Below, piece by piece: positions 12,621 through 24,850 of a stretch of 64,000 nucleotides of DNA. A program made the translations under genes and the position numbers. The notes beneath the pieces are model-generated. The model had not been told where the DNA came from, did not search any database, and saw only the letters and a program-made list of their open reading frames with translations. The stretch's first letter is position 1. Every line of letters begins with the position of its first letter. The stretch covers positions 62,001-126,000 of the forward strand of contig JAJIRX010000158.1 in the NCBI GenBank assembly GCA_023853785.1, read 5' to 3'. This DNA is from Psilocybe azurescens. Its lineage: Eukaryota; Basidiomycota; Agaricomycetes; Agaricales; Agrocybaceae.

Positions 12621-12924
12621 AATGCAGAACGTAAAGAGGTGGAGAGGGGGCTCACGGGCAGTGCTGGCTCGACTCAGCAAGGTATGGGATCCCAAAAGCA
12701 TGCGCGCTGGACGCTGTTGGTGAATCAGCAGACGACGGGCATTTAAACGCGTGGGGCGCTGGGCGCTGCTCACATATTGGTGAGTGTTGCGAGCCCCACG
12801 CAGGTCCGCTGGGGGGAAACCTACTGGGTAATCCGTTAGTGGCCTACTCATTCTGACAGGGGGCAGATGACTTACCGGTGGGGCCCACCACACTCGTTCC
12901 TCGCTGTGAACAGCCGCCTCACGC

Positions 12925-12975
12925 AATGAGGGGGGGGGAGAGGAAAGGTGGGTGGTGGTGGGGGGAAAAGATGAA
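12925..12975 (+). repeat. G-run cluster
   Basis: Several runs of 3-9 G within about 50 bp (GAGGGGGGGGG, GGTGGGTGG, GGTGGGGGG) inside the KDZ-type element. This could form a G-quadruplex; no gene is associated. Confidence 0.5.
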
Positions 12976-13239
12976 GGGTGGGAAGAAATTAATCTGTGCC
13001 AAGGGTTCACAAACATTTGAGTCATGTGACTTTGAATGTGTCACATCGGACTGCTCACCCTGCGGACTGAACAAAATACAGAATTCTGTTGATAAGGACC
13101 ATATACACTCAGAAAAATATATCAGTCTATTGACTCTATACTCTCTACTGTGTTCTATGTGTGATAACTCTTTCATCGATCTAAGTTTTATTTTTCTATT
13201 AATAATTTCTTTTTTATTAATACTAATATGAACAACCCT

Positions 13240-13570
13240 CTGCTTGCTGTCCGTTGGACTTCCATTGGACTTCCGTTGGACTTCCGTTGGACTTCTGTTG
13301 GTCTTGTCTGTTGGAATTCCAATGGTCATGTCCGGTGGGATTCCGATGGACTTTTTTGGTCCTGTCTGGTCATTTACATTGGACTTTGACTGCTGGTTTG
13401 GCATTATTCCAGCAGACAGTCCACCCGGACAGTCCGTTGGACTTGTAGTCCGGTCGGACATTCACCGGAATCTCACTGGAATCTCACTGGAAAATTTCAG
13501 CAGTCCTAGACCAGAAAAATTGTCATTCTGAATATAGAAAGTCCGACGGAGTCCGACCGGAGTCCGACCA
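13240..13570. repeat. Right subterminal repeat block of the KDZ-type element
   Basis: Repeated TCCGTTGGACTT, TCCATTGGACTT and TCCGACCGGAGT words directly inside the right terminus, mirroring 8,715-9,060. Copies here retain more CpG than the left block. Confidence 0.65.
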
Positions 13571-13591
13571 AAAAATGGGGGCCGTGTAAAG

Positions 13592-14871
13592 ACCTCAACT
13601 CGAGTATACTACTGACGTGAAGTATTGCTCCTCCTGGTTGTCTACCCTGGGAAGACCACAAGACTTGTATTTATTTGGAGTTATTGTGCTCATTTAATGA
13701 GATTTGTCTCTAACACCAATAAAATCATCCAAGGCAAATCCTGCCAAGGATTCCTCTAGGGTAAGTATTAAAATTTGGGCAGATATGACCCAACCAATAG
13801 ATAATGACTTTGGCAGAGGTTTCTATATTTATTCCTGACTCCCACTACCCTCAGATCATCCGACTTGGAGGTGATTGCCATTGACATCAATACATGCCTT
13901 CAACACAGTAATGTCGATGAAGAGGTTACTATATCACTTTGATTCAGATATATATCCCAGTTCTTGTCTGCAATGTTATAGGTCAGAGATTTCTGGATAA
14001 CAATGCTTCAAAGATTGAATGTCTGATGCTGCGTACTGTGTGATCATGACACATTAAATTTTTCTCCATTTACATGTTAAACAGAAGCTTGGAGATATGG
14101 CTACCATGCTGTGGAATCTCTTCGCACTCAAACCACAGAATAACCACTATCTCTTGAACATGAGTATGCGGTATGAGTCAGGAGATGTGCATGTGATTGC
14201 TAGATCAGTGGAATATGAAAGTGTGTTCATCATAGTGCTACACTTAAATAGAGGTAATTACAACTATGCACCACATTCAAATCACTCCTATCTAGTTGAA
14301 AATATTGAAAAATACACAAGAAATATAAGCCCCACTCAAGCAGAGACTCTATATCTAGCCGCCTCCAGTTCAAGGATGGCATGTTCCAACATATTTGCAG
14401 AGGTGGCATTTAGGTCAAGTGTCTTGCTTTCCTCCATGTCTTGGTAGAACTTGTTGATCCACACAGCAGCTCCTGATAACCAAGCCACTTTGGCACATGC
14501 AGCATGAATGGCAAGGTAAGTTGGAGATGGAACAGGAAGATTCCCAAATTGGATGTTGTGAAGGTGAAAATTTCTAGATGGCCTTGTAGAAAGGACTGCA
14601 TTTGCGATTCAAGCTTGTATCTGTTTGGTTCATTCTGAAAATATTGTATTTCAGTCAAAGTTCAAACCATCAAGAGTTAAGTTGGGTTAAGGGGAATGCA
14701 CTGTTGCAACAAACCAGATTAAAAACCTATCAAAAGCTGCACAAAGTCTGGAACCCAAGGTTATCACATTTTCCAAGTGATGGACATTGGAACTGTGCAA
14801 TTCATCAGCAAGGCTTTCATACCCAAAGCAGCGCAGGACAGCCCACATTGTGGAAGCATAGTCCCGCTATA
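13592..14871. other. Gene-free stretch between two transposons
   Basis: No gene or repeat family recognised. Short frames only. Confidence 0.5.
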
Positions 14872-16483
14872 CAGTGACTCAAAAACTGTCTGGATGTTTT
14901 GGAAATTGAACTTAAATTGACTATAGTGTAATGTAATCTTAATGAAATTACATAATTCAAAATGTACTGGAAAGCCTTGCATCACAGCTTTCAGGAAGTA
15001 TAATATATGTTTGTATTTGTTTGGTTTATCTATTATTATTAAATACTTCATAAAAATAACACATCCGGACAGTTTCTTTGCAGCCCGTTGGAATCAAGAA
15101 AATAAGGTTTTGTTTAATTGTAAACATGCAAAAACAATATCAAATAAATGAAAAATGTTTAAGATATATAAACAGGACTAAAATCATACATTTCCCCAGG
15201 TTTATATCCCACTATTCTCTGCTCTACAGCCATGCATTCTCTCTCTCCTGAACTGTGCTCTAACATCATCTATATGCTGGAGAATGATGATTCTATTTGC
15301 AAAATTGCTGCCAAACTTGGTGTTGGGAAGTCTACTATTGGGGAGATATGCTCTGGGATGGAGTTACCTATGAAGGAAAACCATGGAGGCTGTCCCTCTA
15401 AGCTCACTCCCCATGACTGCTGCCATCTGGTTTGACTTGTTACCACTGGAAAAGCCAATACTGCCACACAACTCCACCACCAGCTTCTCAATATCACAAA
15501 CACATCTATCTCCATCCATACCATTCAAAATTCCCTCAAAAAAGAGGATCTTGTGGCAAGAGTCAAGGTCAAAAAGCCATTGCTCTCCAAGAACCATAGG
15601 AAGGCTTGCTTGGAATTTGCCCAGAAGTATGAACACTGGACATAAGAAGACTGGAAATGTGTTATGTTCACAGATGAGACCAAGATCAGTTGCATTGGGT
15701 CAGATGGAAGGCAGTGGGTGTGGAAAAGGCCAGTTCTCCTCTCCAAACTCAGCATGTGCAGCAAACCATCAAATTTGGAGGACATATGATGATTTGGGGT
15801 TGTATGACAACAAGTGGTGTTGGCTACATGTGCAGAATAGAGGGCAAGATGGATAGAGAACTCTATGTGAGCATTTTGGATGACCATGTCTTTCAAACTC
15901 TGGAGTATTATGACCTCAATCAGGACAACTTCATCTTCCAGCAGGATAATGATCTCAAGCACACATCCAAAAAGGCTCAGAAATGGTTTAAAGACCAAGA
16001 AGTAGAGCTTCTAGACTGGCCAGCACAATCCCAGACCTCAATCCCATTGAACATCTGTGGCATATCCTCATAATGCTCCTTGCAGAATATGAAAATGCTC
16101 CAAAGAGTATCCAGGAGTTGTGGGACAGAGTACAGGAGGAGTGGGAGAAAATACCCAAGGAGGACTGTGTGAAATTGATCAATAGTATGCCTAGAAGGGT
16201 TGCAGCTGTTTTGAAGGCAAATGGAGGTCACACAAATTACTAGTTTATATAGATACCCATATTCCAACAGGCCACAAAGAAACTGTCTGGATGTGTTATT
16301 TTCATAAAGTATTTAATAATAATAGATAAAACAAACAAATACAAACATGTATTATACCTCCTGAAAGCTGTGATGCAGGGCTTTCCAGTACATTTTAAAT
16401 TATATAATTTCATTAAGATTACATGACACTATAGTCAATTTAAGTTCAATTTACAAAACATCCAGACAGTTTTTGAGTCACTG
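14872..16483 (+). mobile_element. Complete Tc1/mariner element (copy 1, inactive)
   Basis: 1,612 bp flanked by TA on both sides (14,870-14,871 and 16,484-16,485). Terminal inverted repeats of about 212 bp occupy 14,872-15,085 and 16,272-16,483. The outer tip is CAGTGACTCAAAAACTGTC. Each long terminal repeat also ends internally in an inverted version of the same core (ACATCCGGACAGTTTCTTTG), so every end is itself a small inverted-repeat unit. It encloses one degenerate DD34E transposase gene. Confidence 0.9.
15232..16243 (+). pseudogene. Tc1/mariner transposase, degenerate
   Basis: The N-terminal helix-turn-helix is readable (CKIAAKLGVGKSTIGEI). The catalytic region has the first Asp in FTDETKI (about 15,667), the second in QQDNDLKHTSKKA (about 15,940) and the DD34E-type Glu in a shifted NPIEHLW (about 16,045). 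The frame is broken by an in-frame TGA after residue 67 (a CGA-to-TGA change), a TAA before EDWK (15,643), a frameshift between 15,720 and 15,780, and another near 16,030. The C-terminus ends GGHTNY at the TAG 16,241-16,243, just before the right terminal repeat. Length without breaks would be about 335 residues, normal for the family. Confidence 0.85.
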
Positions 16484-16767
16484 TACATGGATAATTGTGA
16501 TCACAAGTTAAGAGGTAAAGATAGAAAGGAGACATACTTCTTCTGGGCCTGGTTGAATGGGTGTGTCAGTCGACACAGGGAATATGTTTGCACACTGCAT
16601 GTATTCCATCCTTGCACTGAGGTCAGCCTCAAACTTTGTCATCAGCTCTTGGATCATTATTACCGGATATACATCATATACCCCAGTCACAACACAACGA
16701 TATCCATCTCACACAAAGGCCTGATGACAGATCAATTAGTGATAATTTATTAAGACAGGGCAACAGA

Positions 16768-17262
16768 CTAGACAGACATATTTTTGGCTTGAAAATGGGA
16801 TTGAGAAGCCACCTGATGCTGCAAGATTGCGTTGTTCATATCTTGTATCCTGGCAAATGAGCAACAAGATACACCATATAATTTGTGTATTTGTATGTGA
16901 TCCCTATTGGCGTGAACTGGGGATTGCGTCAGACTGAACTTCCACAATTCAGAGTAGATTGGCAAGCACACATGCCCATATAAATGATCAAAGTACATTT
17001 TGCCAACAGCAAGAACAGTGGAATCGTCAATGCACTCTCTGATCTCCACTGCGATGTGTTTCAGTCCTAAGTTAGTGGGCACGTAATGCATGAGATAGCC
17101 CAGGACTCGCACGTAAACAAGATTGTGTCCAATTGCAAGGTCGTTGCTGTTGTTGTTGGCCAATTGTAGAGACTCCTCAAGTCTCAAGCAAATATTATAC
17201 ATGCTCACAATGTGGGCAAGTTGTCGGAGTCTCTCAGGAACTTTGTGTGGCAGCAAAGCCAT
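16768..17262 (-). pseudogene. Fragment of a basidiomycete HNH-endonuclease-type hypothetical protein
   Basis: The frame contains ARxL-like helices followed by RVLGYLMHYVPTNLGLKHIA, EIRECIDDSTVLAVGKMYFD and HL. These resemble the conserved N-terminal region (RVLGYL..HAPT..GR..V..EI.....D..L...AKLY.DH) of a large basidiomycete family whose C-terminal half carries an HNH nuclease motif. The HNH part is missing: the frame continues into unrelated sequence and stops beside the Tc1 element. It is probably a truncated, non-functional copy. Assignment rests on recall of the family pattern. Confidence 0.5.
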
Positions 17263-17517
17263 GTTGGTGGTATGTGGTCACAGGAGAAATGACAAGATTT
17301 TTGAGATTCTGTCGAAAACTCTTAAGACAAGCCAGCACGTGTTTCCCGGAAAGTGCGCAGTTATAAATATCGCTCAAGGGTTAGTGTGTAACTGCCCATG
17401 AAGCTCAGTTCTCCCCCCGATGAGTGTAAAAGCTCATTGACAAACCAACACTCTGCTGGATCTAATATATGACAGTCTAAATAGTGGCCCATGTTATGAA
17501 TTACAGGCCCCATTCAA

Positions 17518-18785
17518 TTGCAATGATGTGTAATCAGCATAAAGAAACAAGAAAAACTGTATTAATATAAAGTACAATCGCAACAACAGGTGGCACAATA
17601 CACTCCTGAGTCAAACAGCAACAAGAAAACTCCCCTCCCCTACACAGCCTTACAACTGATCAACAACGCCTTCTGTGCTCTATGCGATTTTGACAGTCTG
17701 GGTAGAAGGAAGAAGACACACCGTGAGCCATCAAAATCAAAATTAAAATAAATAATATAGAGAAGGAAACATACCTTGGCATATAGCGACTCAACGACTT
17801 TACTGATCTGCTCGAGAGTCTCAATGGCGGCTCCTCTGGTGTGCACATGCAACGGCTAGCATGCTCTCCACATCAGCGAGGACGCGTACCACAGTGCGAG
17901 CTTGATGGTGAGCAGGGCATTTACGTCTTCGGGCTGTTGTCGTTTTTATTTTTTGAGAGGTGGGGGTTTGAGGATGATGGTGATCCAGAATTGATTGATG
18001 ATTGATGACGCAATGGAGGCAGGGGTGCAGGTGACAAGACATAGAATTGGGCAGAGAGAAAAGGAAAAGCGGAATTGAATAGAACATCAGTTAGGATACA
18101 ATGCATATGCATATGAAGGAAAAAGGGAAAAAGACAGACGGCAGGCAAGGCCAACACCGCCGCACGAACGAAAAAAAGCAGAAAAACACCCACCAAGTTC
18201 AACATAACCTTGCACAGCAGCATATACTTCAACACCTCCAGCCCCTTCCCTCTCCCACTTCCTCCTCCCTCACTGCCACTCCCCCCCCCTCACTCTCGCT
18301 GAGCGCCGGACAGATTCTCAAATGCCTCGAAGAAATACAAGTACACGGTGTGATAGTCCTTCTCCTCTGCGTGCAGGATGCCTGACTGCAGGTTGAGCTG
18401 TGCTTGCAGCACAGGTGGGCTGTAGACTGTGTTGGCGGCTGTGCAGGAGGATATTAGAGATGAATGGGTGGGGTAGGGGTTAGTGTAAGTCTGGGTAGTG
18501 CGGGGAACGAGGAAGAGGAAGGAGAAAAAGCAACACACCTTGGCCTCGGGCATGTTGCCCAGCCTGGGCCCCGCGATACATGTGGCTCTCAAGGAGGTGC
18601 ACCTCCGAGGATCATCTTGTTGTCGAGCCACTTGAACACCGCGAGCAGGGTATTGATGAGCACGAGTGAGGGCTGGTACTGGTAGGACTCGAGTTATCTG
18701 TATGTATGTACAATAATTTAGCATACAAAAACCGAAAACTGGAATTATGACAATGAGAGAGTGTACGCACAGTCTGACAAGCCGC
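17518..18785 (-). pseudogene. RPN6 partial copy 1 (internal deletion)
   Basis: DNA-level copy of the RPN6 locus including introns and 3' UTR, so not a retrocopy. It begins within the intron before RPN6 exon 4 (homology stops at AAGCCGCG, 18,783), runs through the LQAQL...[10 protein letters not shown] exon and the [10 protein letters not shown] exon, then jumps from the ARAHQ helix (about 17,850) directly to [20 protein letters not shown] near the C-terminus. About 800 bp of the PCI-domain region is lost at a short match around CTGGTGTGCAC. Homology then continues into the 3' UTR to about 17,520. Several stops and frame changes remain. Confidence 0.85.
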
Positions 18786-20880
18786 GATGATACTATGATG
18801 GTGCGGGGTGTTTAGAACCCGCTAGTTGGTAGATGCAGCTCCAGGGAGCTCCAGGGCTGATACAAAGGTGGCGGCGTGTTTTGATGGGCAAACAGCATTG
18901 ACCTGCAGTCGGTGTACTTACTGTCAGGCATACTTAGGCTGGGGGCGGTGCTGGCGAGCACGAGCCTACAATATTTGGATACGCAGAGTGACAGCTCCGC
19001 TCACTCAGAGTAACACGGATGCAAAGAAGGCAGGTGAACGAAGCCTGACATGACACAGGCTTGGTGTCGTGCCATGCCGTTGGATTAGAAAGAAATGTGA
19101 GCTAGAGGAAGGAAAGGTGGGCAAACAAGACTGGCAGTCACGCTACCTGCTGCTCCTGGACTCCTGGTTGAGACACCCAATCTGTATTTTTGACTCTCTC
19201 AGCCTCCCACATGTTTGCCAGAGGTGTCATCTACATTTGAAGTTGGCCGCTAGTTTGTTTATGAAGAAGGAAAGTGGACCAAGATGCATGAGAACAATGT
19301 AGACGCCCGGTATCTATCTTCTTCGATCCAAAACCCAAGCCTGAACCAGGTGAGACGTCCAAATTCAACCCCTTCATATCCACACACAGCTCTCCAGCTT
19401 CCAGCGCTCCCACTTCTTGCGCGAATTCATGCGGGTGCCTTTGTCTAGGGCGTCTTCGGGGTTTTGGATGGCATTGTAACAGAACCCAATGTAAATACGA
19501 ATAGGGCGTGAGCAGTGAGCGAAGTTTTGAGTGCATCTACAGTGGATCCAGATTTGGGTGTCAACTTTGACGTCAACCTTGGGGCGACAGGCTAGAAGGC
19601 GCATACATTCCATTAGGAACACGTTCTAGAATCGATACCAGCGGATAGAAAAACTGACGTTGATGTTGAGATGACTGTGCACAAAGGAAATTATTCACCT
19701 GCACCACTGAGACAGTGGACTCGATTCCAGTCTCCTTGGGTGCTTATTGTGTTCAGAATGGGTGGGAATTGAAACTGATCAGAGGTACAGCATTCACGTT
19801 GACCAATGTCACTAGGACAGAGGATAGGACTGATAGTACAGTTGATAGTGTATAGCAAGCAGTATGGAGAGGGGGTCAATGCTAGAACAAAGGAAACAGT
19901 ATGTACAGCAAGTAGACATGAAGTGAAATGGAACAGTGGAGGCAAGATATAGTAGCATGTCATTGCACTGCCTGCCTAATATATTCTGAAAGTAAATGTC
20001 CCCTGTATTCAAGCATATCAATATGTTGAATTTTAATTGAAGGATGGGTTTATGACACAACTCACAAGACCGCCAGTGAACTGTCTTGCAGAAACTGGTT
20101 AACCATGATCCAAAACGGACAAAATTAAAGTGCATACCATTCACCCGAGTGTAATGGGCCACTCCTGATATTGTTTAGCCTCATGCTGCATAGAAAGCGT
20201 AGAGATATCTTTCGATGCAATGATCTCTTCTAACCGTATTGCAGACGCTTGTGTGCCAAGAAGATATAGCTCACGTTGCAGCGGTTCCTGTTGGGAACAG
20301 AAAAAGGCCTCTATAGTAGCTCCATAATCAGCACTATCTGATTGTTTACGGTGATGAACGGATAACTGGGGTTCATCGAAGGGTACAAATAACTCGAATG
20401 TCCAGTAAGGACCTATGAACATGAGAAAGGGGACTTGTCAGTCATCTGGGACATGTTTGTTTTTGATGACGGCTTTTGCCTGGTCCTCGGCTTGCAGAGC
20501 CAATTCATGGAATTGGGTCATGATAACTGGGTTTAGTGACAAGTAGGCGGGCCTCGGTAGGTCATGCATGTATTCCATATCAGCTTCTTCGACTCAATCC
20601 CCAGTCTAAATAGGAAAGGTTCTCTAAGTCAGAAGTTGACGAGAGCCATGTCCGGTATTTTTGATCTTGTGTCATTGCAGTGAGGTTTCCACAAAAGCCT
20701 GAGTTAGGGATAGACTGTGAAGCGACCAGGCAGAGTAAGCTTATGCTCATGGAGGAAATCATTGATGACCGGATAGGTAATATCCTCCAGAGGGTCTTTC
20801 TGTGTCTGAGTGTTGATCCCGCTCACAGAACACATAACAAGGTGTCGCAGATGGTTGGGTACTTTGTAATTCGAACTTAA
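18786..20880 (-). pseudogene. Decayed hypothetical gene(s), unrecognised
   Basis: Minus-strand coding-like sequence lies at about 20,860-19,990. It contains a YMHDLPRPAYLSLNPVIMTQF segment, then ALQAEDQAKAVIKNKHVP, a stop at about 20,434, MFIGPYWTFELFVPFDEPQLS and IRLEEIIASKDISTLSMQH, with a probable intron near 20,155. A second patch at about 19,620-19,380 (IWIHCRCTQNFAHCSRPIRIY) may belong to another gene. I do not recognise a family; the stop and frame changes suggest a dead gene. The plus strand shows nothing convincing. Confidence 0.4.
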
Positions 20881-21163
20881 CATGAATAGTATTTTGAACC
20901 TGATAAATAAGTCAATCGGCTGTTCAGAGGGCCGTACTTAATCTCACATACTTGTATCGACCAGGTATTGACGCTATGCAGAGTGGTCGTTCATCAATGA
21001 ATCGATAACAATTGTTTGTCGGGGGTAGGTTTTTAATCGGAGCTTGAATTGAGTATGTAACCGGATTGACACATCATTTAATTCAACTCAACCCACTATT
21101 ACCTTGGTCGCGGTAAGTCAGAGTCTCTTCCAACTATGACCTTGGATTAACCGATCATTGCAG

Positions 21164-21505
21164 ATGCTTGTATTTAACGAGAAGTATGTCAAAGGATATG
21201 CATTTGACCATGACAAAGTCAAGAAGGCGTTCGACGTTGAACCCAACGGCCATGTCGCATTCTCCCTTATGCGTACGATCGCGAGCAAACATCGTGACTC
21301 CTACATAGCTGTTGCAGGAGGTCGTCTGCCTGAAGACGGTTCTGAAACTCGTAGGGCTATCTTTGTGCTGGATTCTGGAAATGACTATGACGAGTTGAAG
21401 AAGAAGGAGTTAACGGACGTTGCACCCTGGTTCGAAGCTGCTCAGAAGAATACCCTGACCGGACCAGATGTGTACATTTATCTCGATTATATGGGCGATA
21501 ATTGA
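21164..21505 (+). CDS. Small hypothetical protein, 113 aa
   Basis: Open from ATG 21,164 to TGA 21,503-21,505. It directly follows a pyrimidine-poor AG (CATTGCAG) that could be a 3' splice site, so there may be an upstream exon. Composition is that of a soluble, highly charged protein: N-terminal MLVFNEKYVKGYAFDHDKVK, a central Gly-rich AVAGGRLPEDGSETRRAIFV strand-turn-strand and an acidic C-terminus ending YLDYMGDN. No membrane segment, signal peptide or known motif. A GTAAGTG donor-like site follows about 17 bases after the stop, perhaps a 3' UTR intron. No function is proposed. Confidence 0.55.
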   Translation: MLVFNEKYVKGYAFDHDKVKKAFDVEPNGHVAFSLMRTIASKHRDSYIAVAGGRLPEDGSETRRAIFVLDSGNDYDELKKKELTDVAPWFEAAQKNTLTGPDVYIYLDYMGDN

Positions 21506-22389
21506 TTGCGTGCAATTAAGGTAAGTGTCCTTATACTCTGGGATATTTCTTTTATAACAACACAAACATTGTAGGTTTTTTCCTCTTTCCTCACCCATTT
21601 TTCGTCAAATTATAGTCGACTTTTCCCGGCCCTTCCTCACTTCCGCAATTTAGGCCATATTTTCAAGACCTGGTTACTTCCTATTATCAGACATCCCCTT
21701 TGCAAATAATAGTTTGGTTAACATGTCCCAGATCGCTCGAGGCCCCATTGAAGCGAGGGACGAGCGTCTTCCAAGGTCAAATCTAAATAAATCACATTTA
21801 TTTCCGAACGCATCAGCTGACGTCTTGCCGGTACATAATGATTACATTACTATATTCTTAACCAAATGTACAAGTTCGGATGCTTCTTTTTGCTCTGGTC
21901 GTCGTGTTTGTCTGGATCTTTCATATTCGTGCTTGGCCCTGAGATGCCTCCTTGTTCTGTAGGCTCTTGAAAGCCCGTTATTACAGGGCTCGCTGAGAGT
22001 CACGCGGAACATGATAAGAACACGATACATCAATTGGACGGTTGACTGTGTTACATATGTATACGATGCGTAAAGAAAGAGAAAAGCGGCAGTCGCTGTC
22101 TGGGGAAATGGGGTTTCGTGTAAGTAGATGTTGAAGATAAGATAATGTGAGAAAGGGGCTGTAGTAATCCTGGGACGCTAGGCTTACATACCTTTCGCCG
22201 AGAACACACCACACAATGATGTACAATGAGCATAATGAAACAAAGATAGAAAAGAGCAGCTGTGCATTAATCTAAAGTACAATTAAAAGAACAGGCGACA
22301 CAACACGCGCGCTCCCGGGTCAAACAGCAACCAGGAAACTCCCCTACTACCCAGCCTCACGGCCAACCAACGCCTTCGAGTTCTAGAGT

Positions 22390-24850
22390 CTAAGCAATTT
22401 TCACAGTCTGGATAAGGAAGCAGGCACAATGTCAGTCATCGAAATCAAAACGAACAATCTAGAGACGGAAACTTACCTTGGCATATAACGACTCGACGAC
22501 TTTGCTGATCTGCTCGAGGGTCTCGATGGCGGCTCCGTATGTGTTCTGTACGACGTGGTCGAGAAAGAGTGAGTGAATGGCGTGCAAGGAGGAGAAAGGG
22601 TAAACATACGTCGGCTTTCGGCTCATCGTAGATGACGAGACACCCCGGCCCTGGTCCAACACGCCATAGAGTACTTTATCAAGGATCATCTTCGACAGTC
22701 TGCCATTCAAAAATAAAAAAACGGTCAGCGCTGACATCTCACAATAGCCACGCAAAACAAAACACAAAACACAAACGCACTTGGTCTCCACCGCCTGCCG
22801 CTCCTGCCCGACCTGCTCCGCGACATACGCGACCTCCACAACCGAGTAGGGCTCAACGATCTTCTTCAGGTTGCCCTCGAACAGCGTGTCGTATAACGCG
22901 GCAAGGTGCGTGCGGATCGTTGGATCGGATTGTAGCTCTATAATATTGGCAGCGATGGGTATATGGAGGGAAGGAGTGGCGTCAGTGTCAGTGAAATTGA
23001 GATTGAGATGCCGGAAAGAGAGAACAAGAACAAATGATGGGAGAGAGAATAAATAAAGAAGCCGCATAAGTAAATAAATGGAGTTGAAGGATAGGAATGG
23101 GATGGAGAGTGCACTGGCAAACGCGTAGTGGAATTGGAGGTGTCCGCTCCTTTCTTTTTTTAAACCCAACTATCCCGACGGCCGACGATGGTCAGCCAAC
23201 CACCCGTGCCAAAGAAGTCCCGATATCCCAAATAGTGATAATAAAACCCGCAACTCACCAACCCGATACTCCCGCAACACCCCCCTGGAACGCGCGCAAA
23301 TCCCGCTTCTGGTGTGCACGCGCGACGGCTCGCATGCTCTCCACGTCGCGCGAGGACGCGTACCGCAGGGCGAGCTTGATGGTGAGCAGGGCGTTCACGT
23401 CTTCGGGCTATTTTTGTTTTTGTTGTTGTTGTTGTTGGGTGAAGGCAGTTGGCGATTGGCGGTAGTCCAGAATTGATGGATGGATGACGAGGTGGAGGTG
23501 GAGGTGGAGGCGGAGGCGGAGGCGACGAGAAACAGCGTTGGCGTTGGGCAGGGAGAGGAAAAAGGAAAGGCGGAATTGAATAGAACGTCAGTTGCGATAC
23601 GATTAAATAGATATGCATATGCAAATGAAAGAAAAAGGGAAAAACGATAGACGACAGACAAGGCCAACACCGAACGAAAAAAGCAAAACAACACCCACCA
23701 AATTCAACATAACCTTGCACAACAGCATATACTTCAGCGCCTCCAGCGCCTTCCCTCCCCCACTCCCTCCTCCCTCACCACCACTCCCCCCCCTCGCTCT
23801 CGCCGAGCGCGGACAGATTCTCAAAGGCCTCGAAGAAATACGAGTACGCGGTGCTGTAGTCCTTCTCCTCCGCGTGCAGGATGCCGGACTGCAGATCGAG
23901 CTGGGCTTGCAGGGAAGGCGGGCAGTAGATTGCGTTGGCGGCTGTGCGGGAGGATGTTAGGGATGCCTGCGGGTGGGAGTGGAGGTGGGTTAGCGTGAGC
24001 GTGGGTAGTAAGGGGCGACGTGAAGGGACGCAGGGGATGCAGGGAAGAAGGGAACGAGAAAGGAGAAAACGCACCTTGGCTTTGGGCATGTTGCCCAGCC
24101 CGCGATACACGCGGCTCTCGAGGAGGTGCACCTCAGTCAGGATCATCTTGTCGTCGAGCCGTTTGAGCTCGGTGAGAAGGGTGTCGATGAGCGCGAGTGC
24201 GGGCTGGTATTGGCGGGACTCGAGTTGTCTGTATGTATGATAAACGATAACGAAAACTTAGCACACGAAAACCGAATACTGAAATTATGACAATGCGAGA
24301 GTGTACGCACAGCCCAACAAGCCGCGTCTCGAGACTGTGCTTCAGGAAGATACGCTTCTCCTGCTTGGCCCAGGCGATGTTGTCCGTCAGCGCTTTCATC
24401 TGCACTTTCTGGGAGTCGGGGATGGCGGCGAAGTAGTCCAGCAGCGTGCGGACTGGGCAGCGGGGTAATCGTAATCAGGGGTCAGATCGATGGAATCAAG
24501 GGAAGAGGGAGAATCAAAGGCGTACTGAGCTTCGCAGTCTTGGCTTTGGCAGTAGATGACATGAACGCCCGCGAGCGGTTGATGACTTCCGCCAACCCCT
24601 CCGCATACCTGCGTACATCCGTCAGTCAGCTCCGTCCATGTACATGCGGCGCAGAAGCGTACTTTTGGTCACGATATAGCTCGCCGAGCTTGACGAGCGC
24701 CGTCTCCTGGTCTCGTAGCCCCTCCCCACTCTGGCTGGTCGAGGTCGCTAGGATCTGCTTGTACAGCGCCTCTGCCGCCTTTGGGTCCGTAGATGCGAGC
24801 TTAGATGCACGGGCGAGGATCTCGGATACGGATGGTGATGAAGACGACAT
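22390..24850 (-). CDS. RPN6: 26S proteasome regulatory (lid) subunit RPN6 / PSMD11
   Basis: RPN6 is a lid scaffold that clamps the 19S particle to the 20S core; it has N-terminal helical (TPR-like) repeats and a C-terminal PCI domain. Ten exons, all GT-AG: 24,850-24,663; 24,608-24,526; 24,452-24,311; 24,228-24,075; 23,966-23,699; 23,407-23,259; 22,937-22,781; 22,699-22,610; 22,545-22,477; 22,407-22,390. Diagnostic segments in order: [105 protein letters not shown], then [16 protein letters not shown] and a short TVKIA tail. One-base frame breaks occur in G runs (G8 near 23,787, G6 near 23,285, G4 near 22,650). This is the only full-length copy in the window and is presumably the functional gene if those runs are miscalled. 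Confidence 0.92.

Larger units (their letters stand above)
8699..13591. mobile_element. KDZ-type (Kyakuja-Dileera-Zisupton) DNA transposon
   Basis: A 4.9-kb element bounded by inverted termini: CTTTACAGTGCCCCCAT at 8,699 and its partner, which reads CTTTACACGGCCCCCAT when reversed, at 13,575-13,591. Just inside each end lies a block of TCCGTTGGAC/TCCATTGGAC repeats (8,715-9,060 and 13,240-13,570), like the subterminal repeats that transposases of this class bind. The cargo is a minus-strand CxC5/CxC6 gene and a 51-bp minisatellite. No clear target-site duplication was found beside the termini, so the exact borders are uncertain. The association of CxC5/CxC6 clusters with KDZ transposons is established for basidiomycetes. 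Confidence 0.7.

Noticed and set aside
11847..12655. Open frames of 130-240 codons on both strands
   Set aside because: They arise from the 51-bp minisatellite, whose period is a multiple of three.
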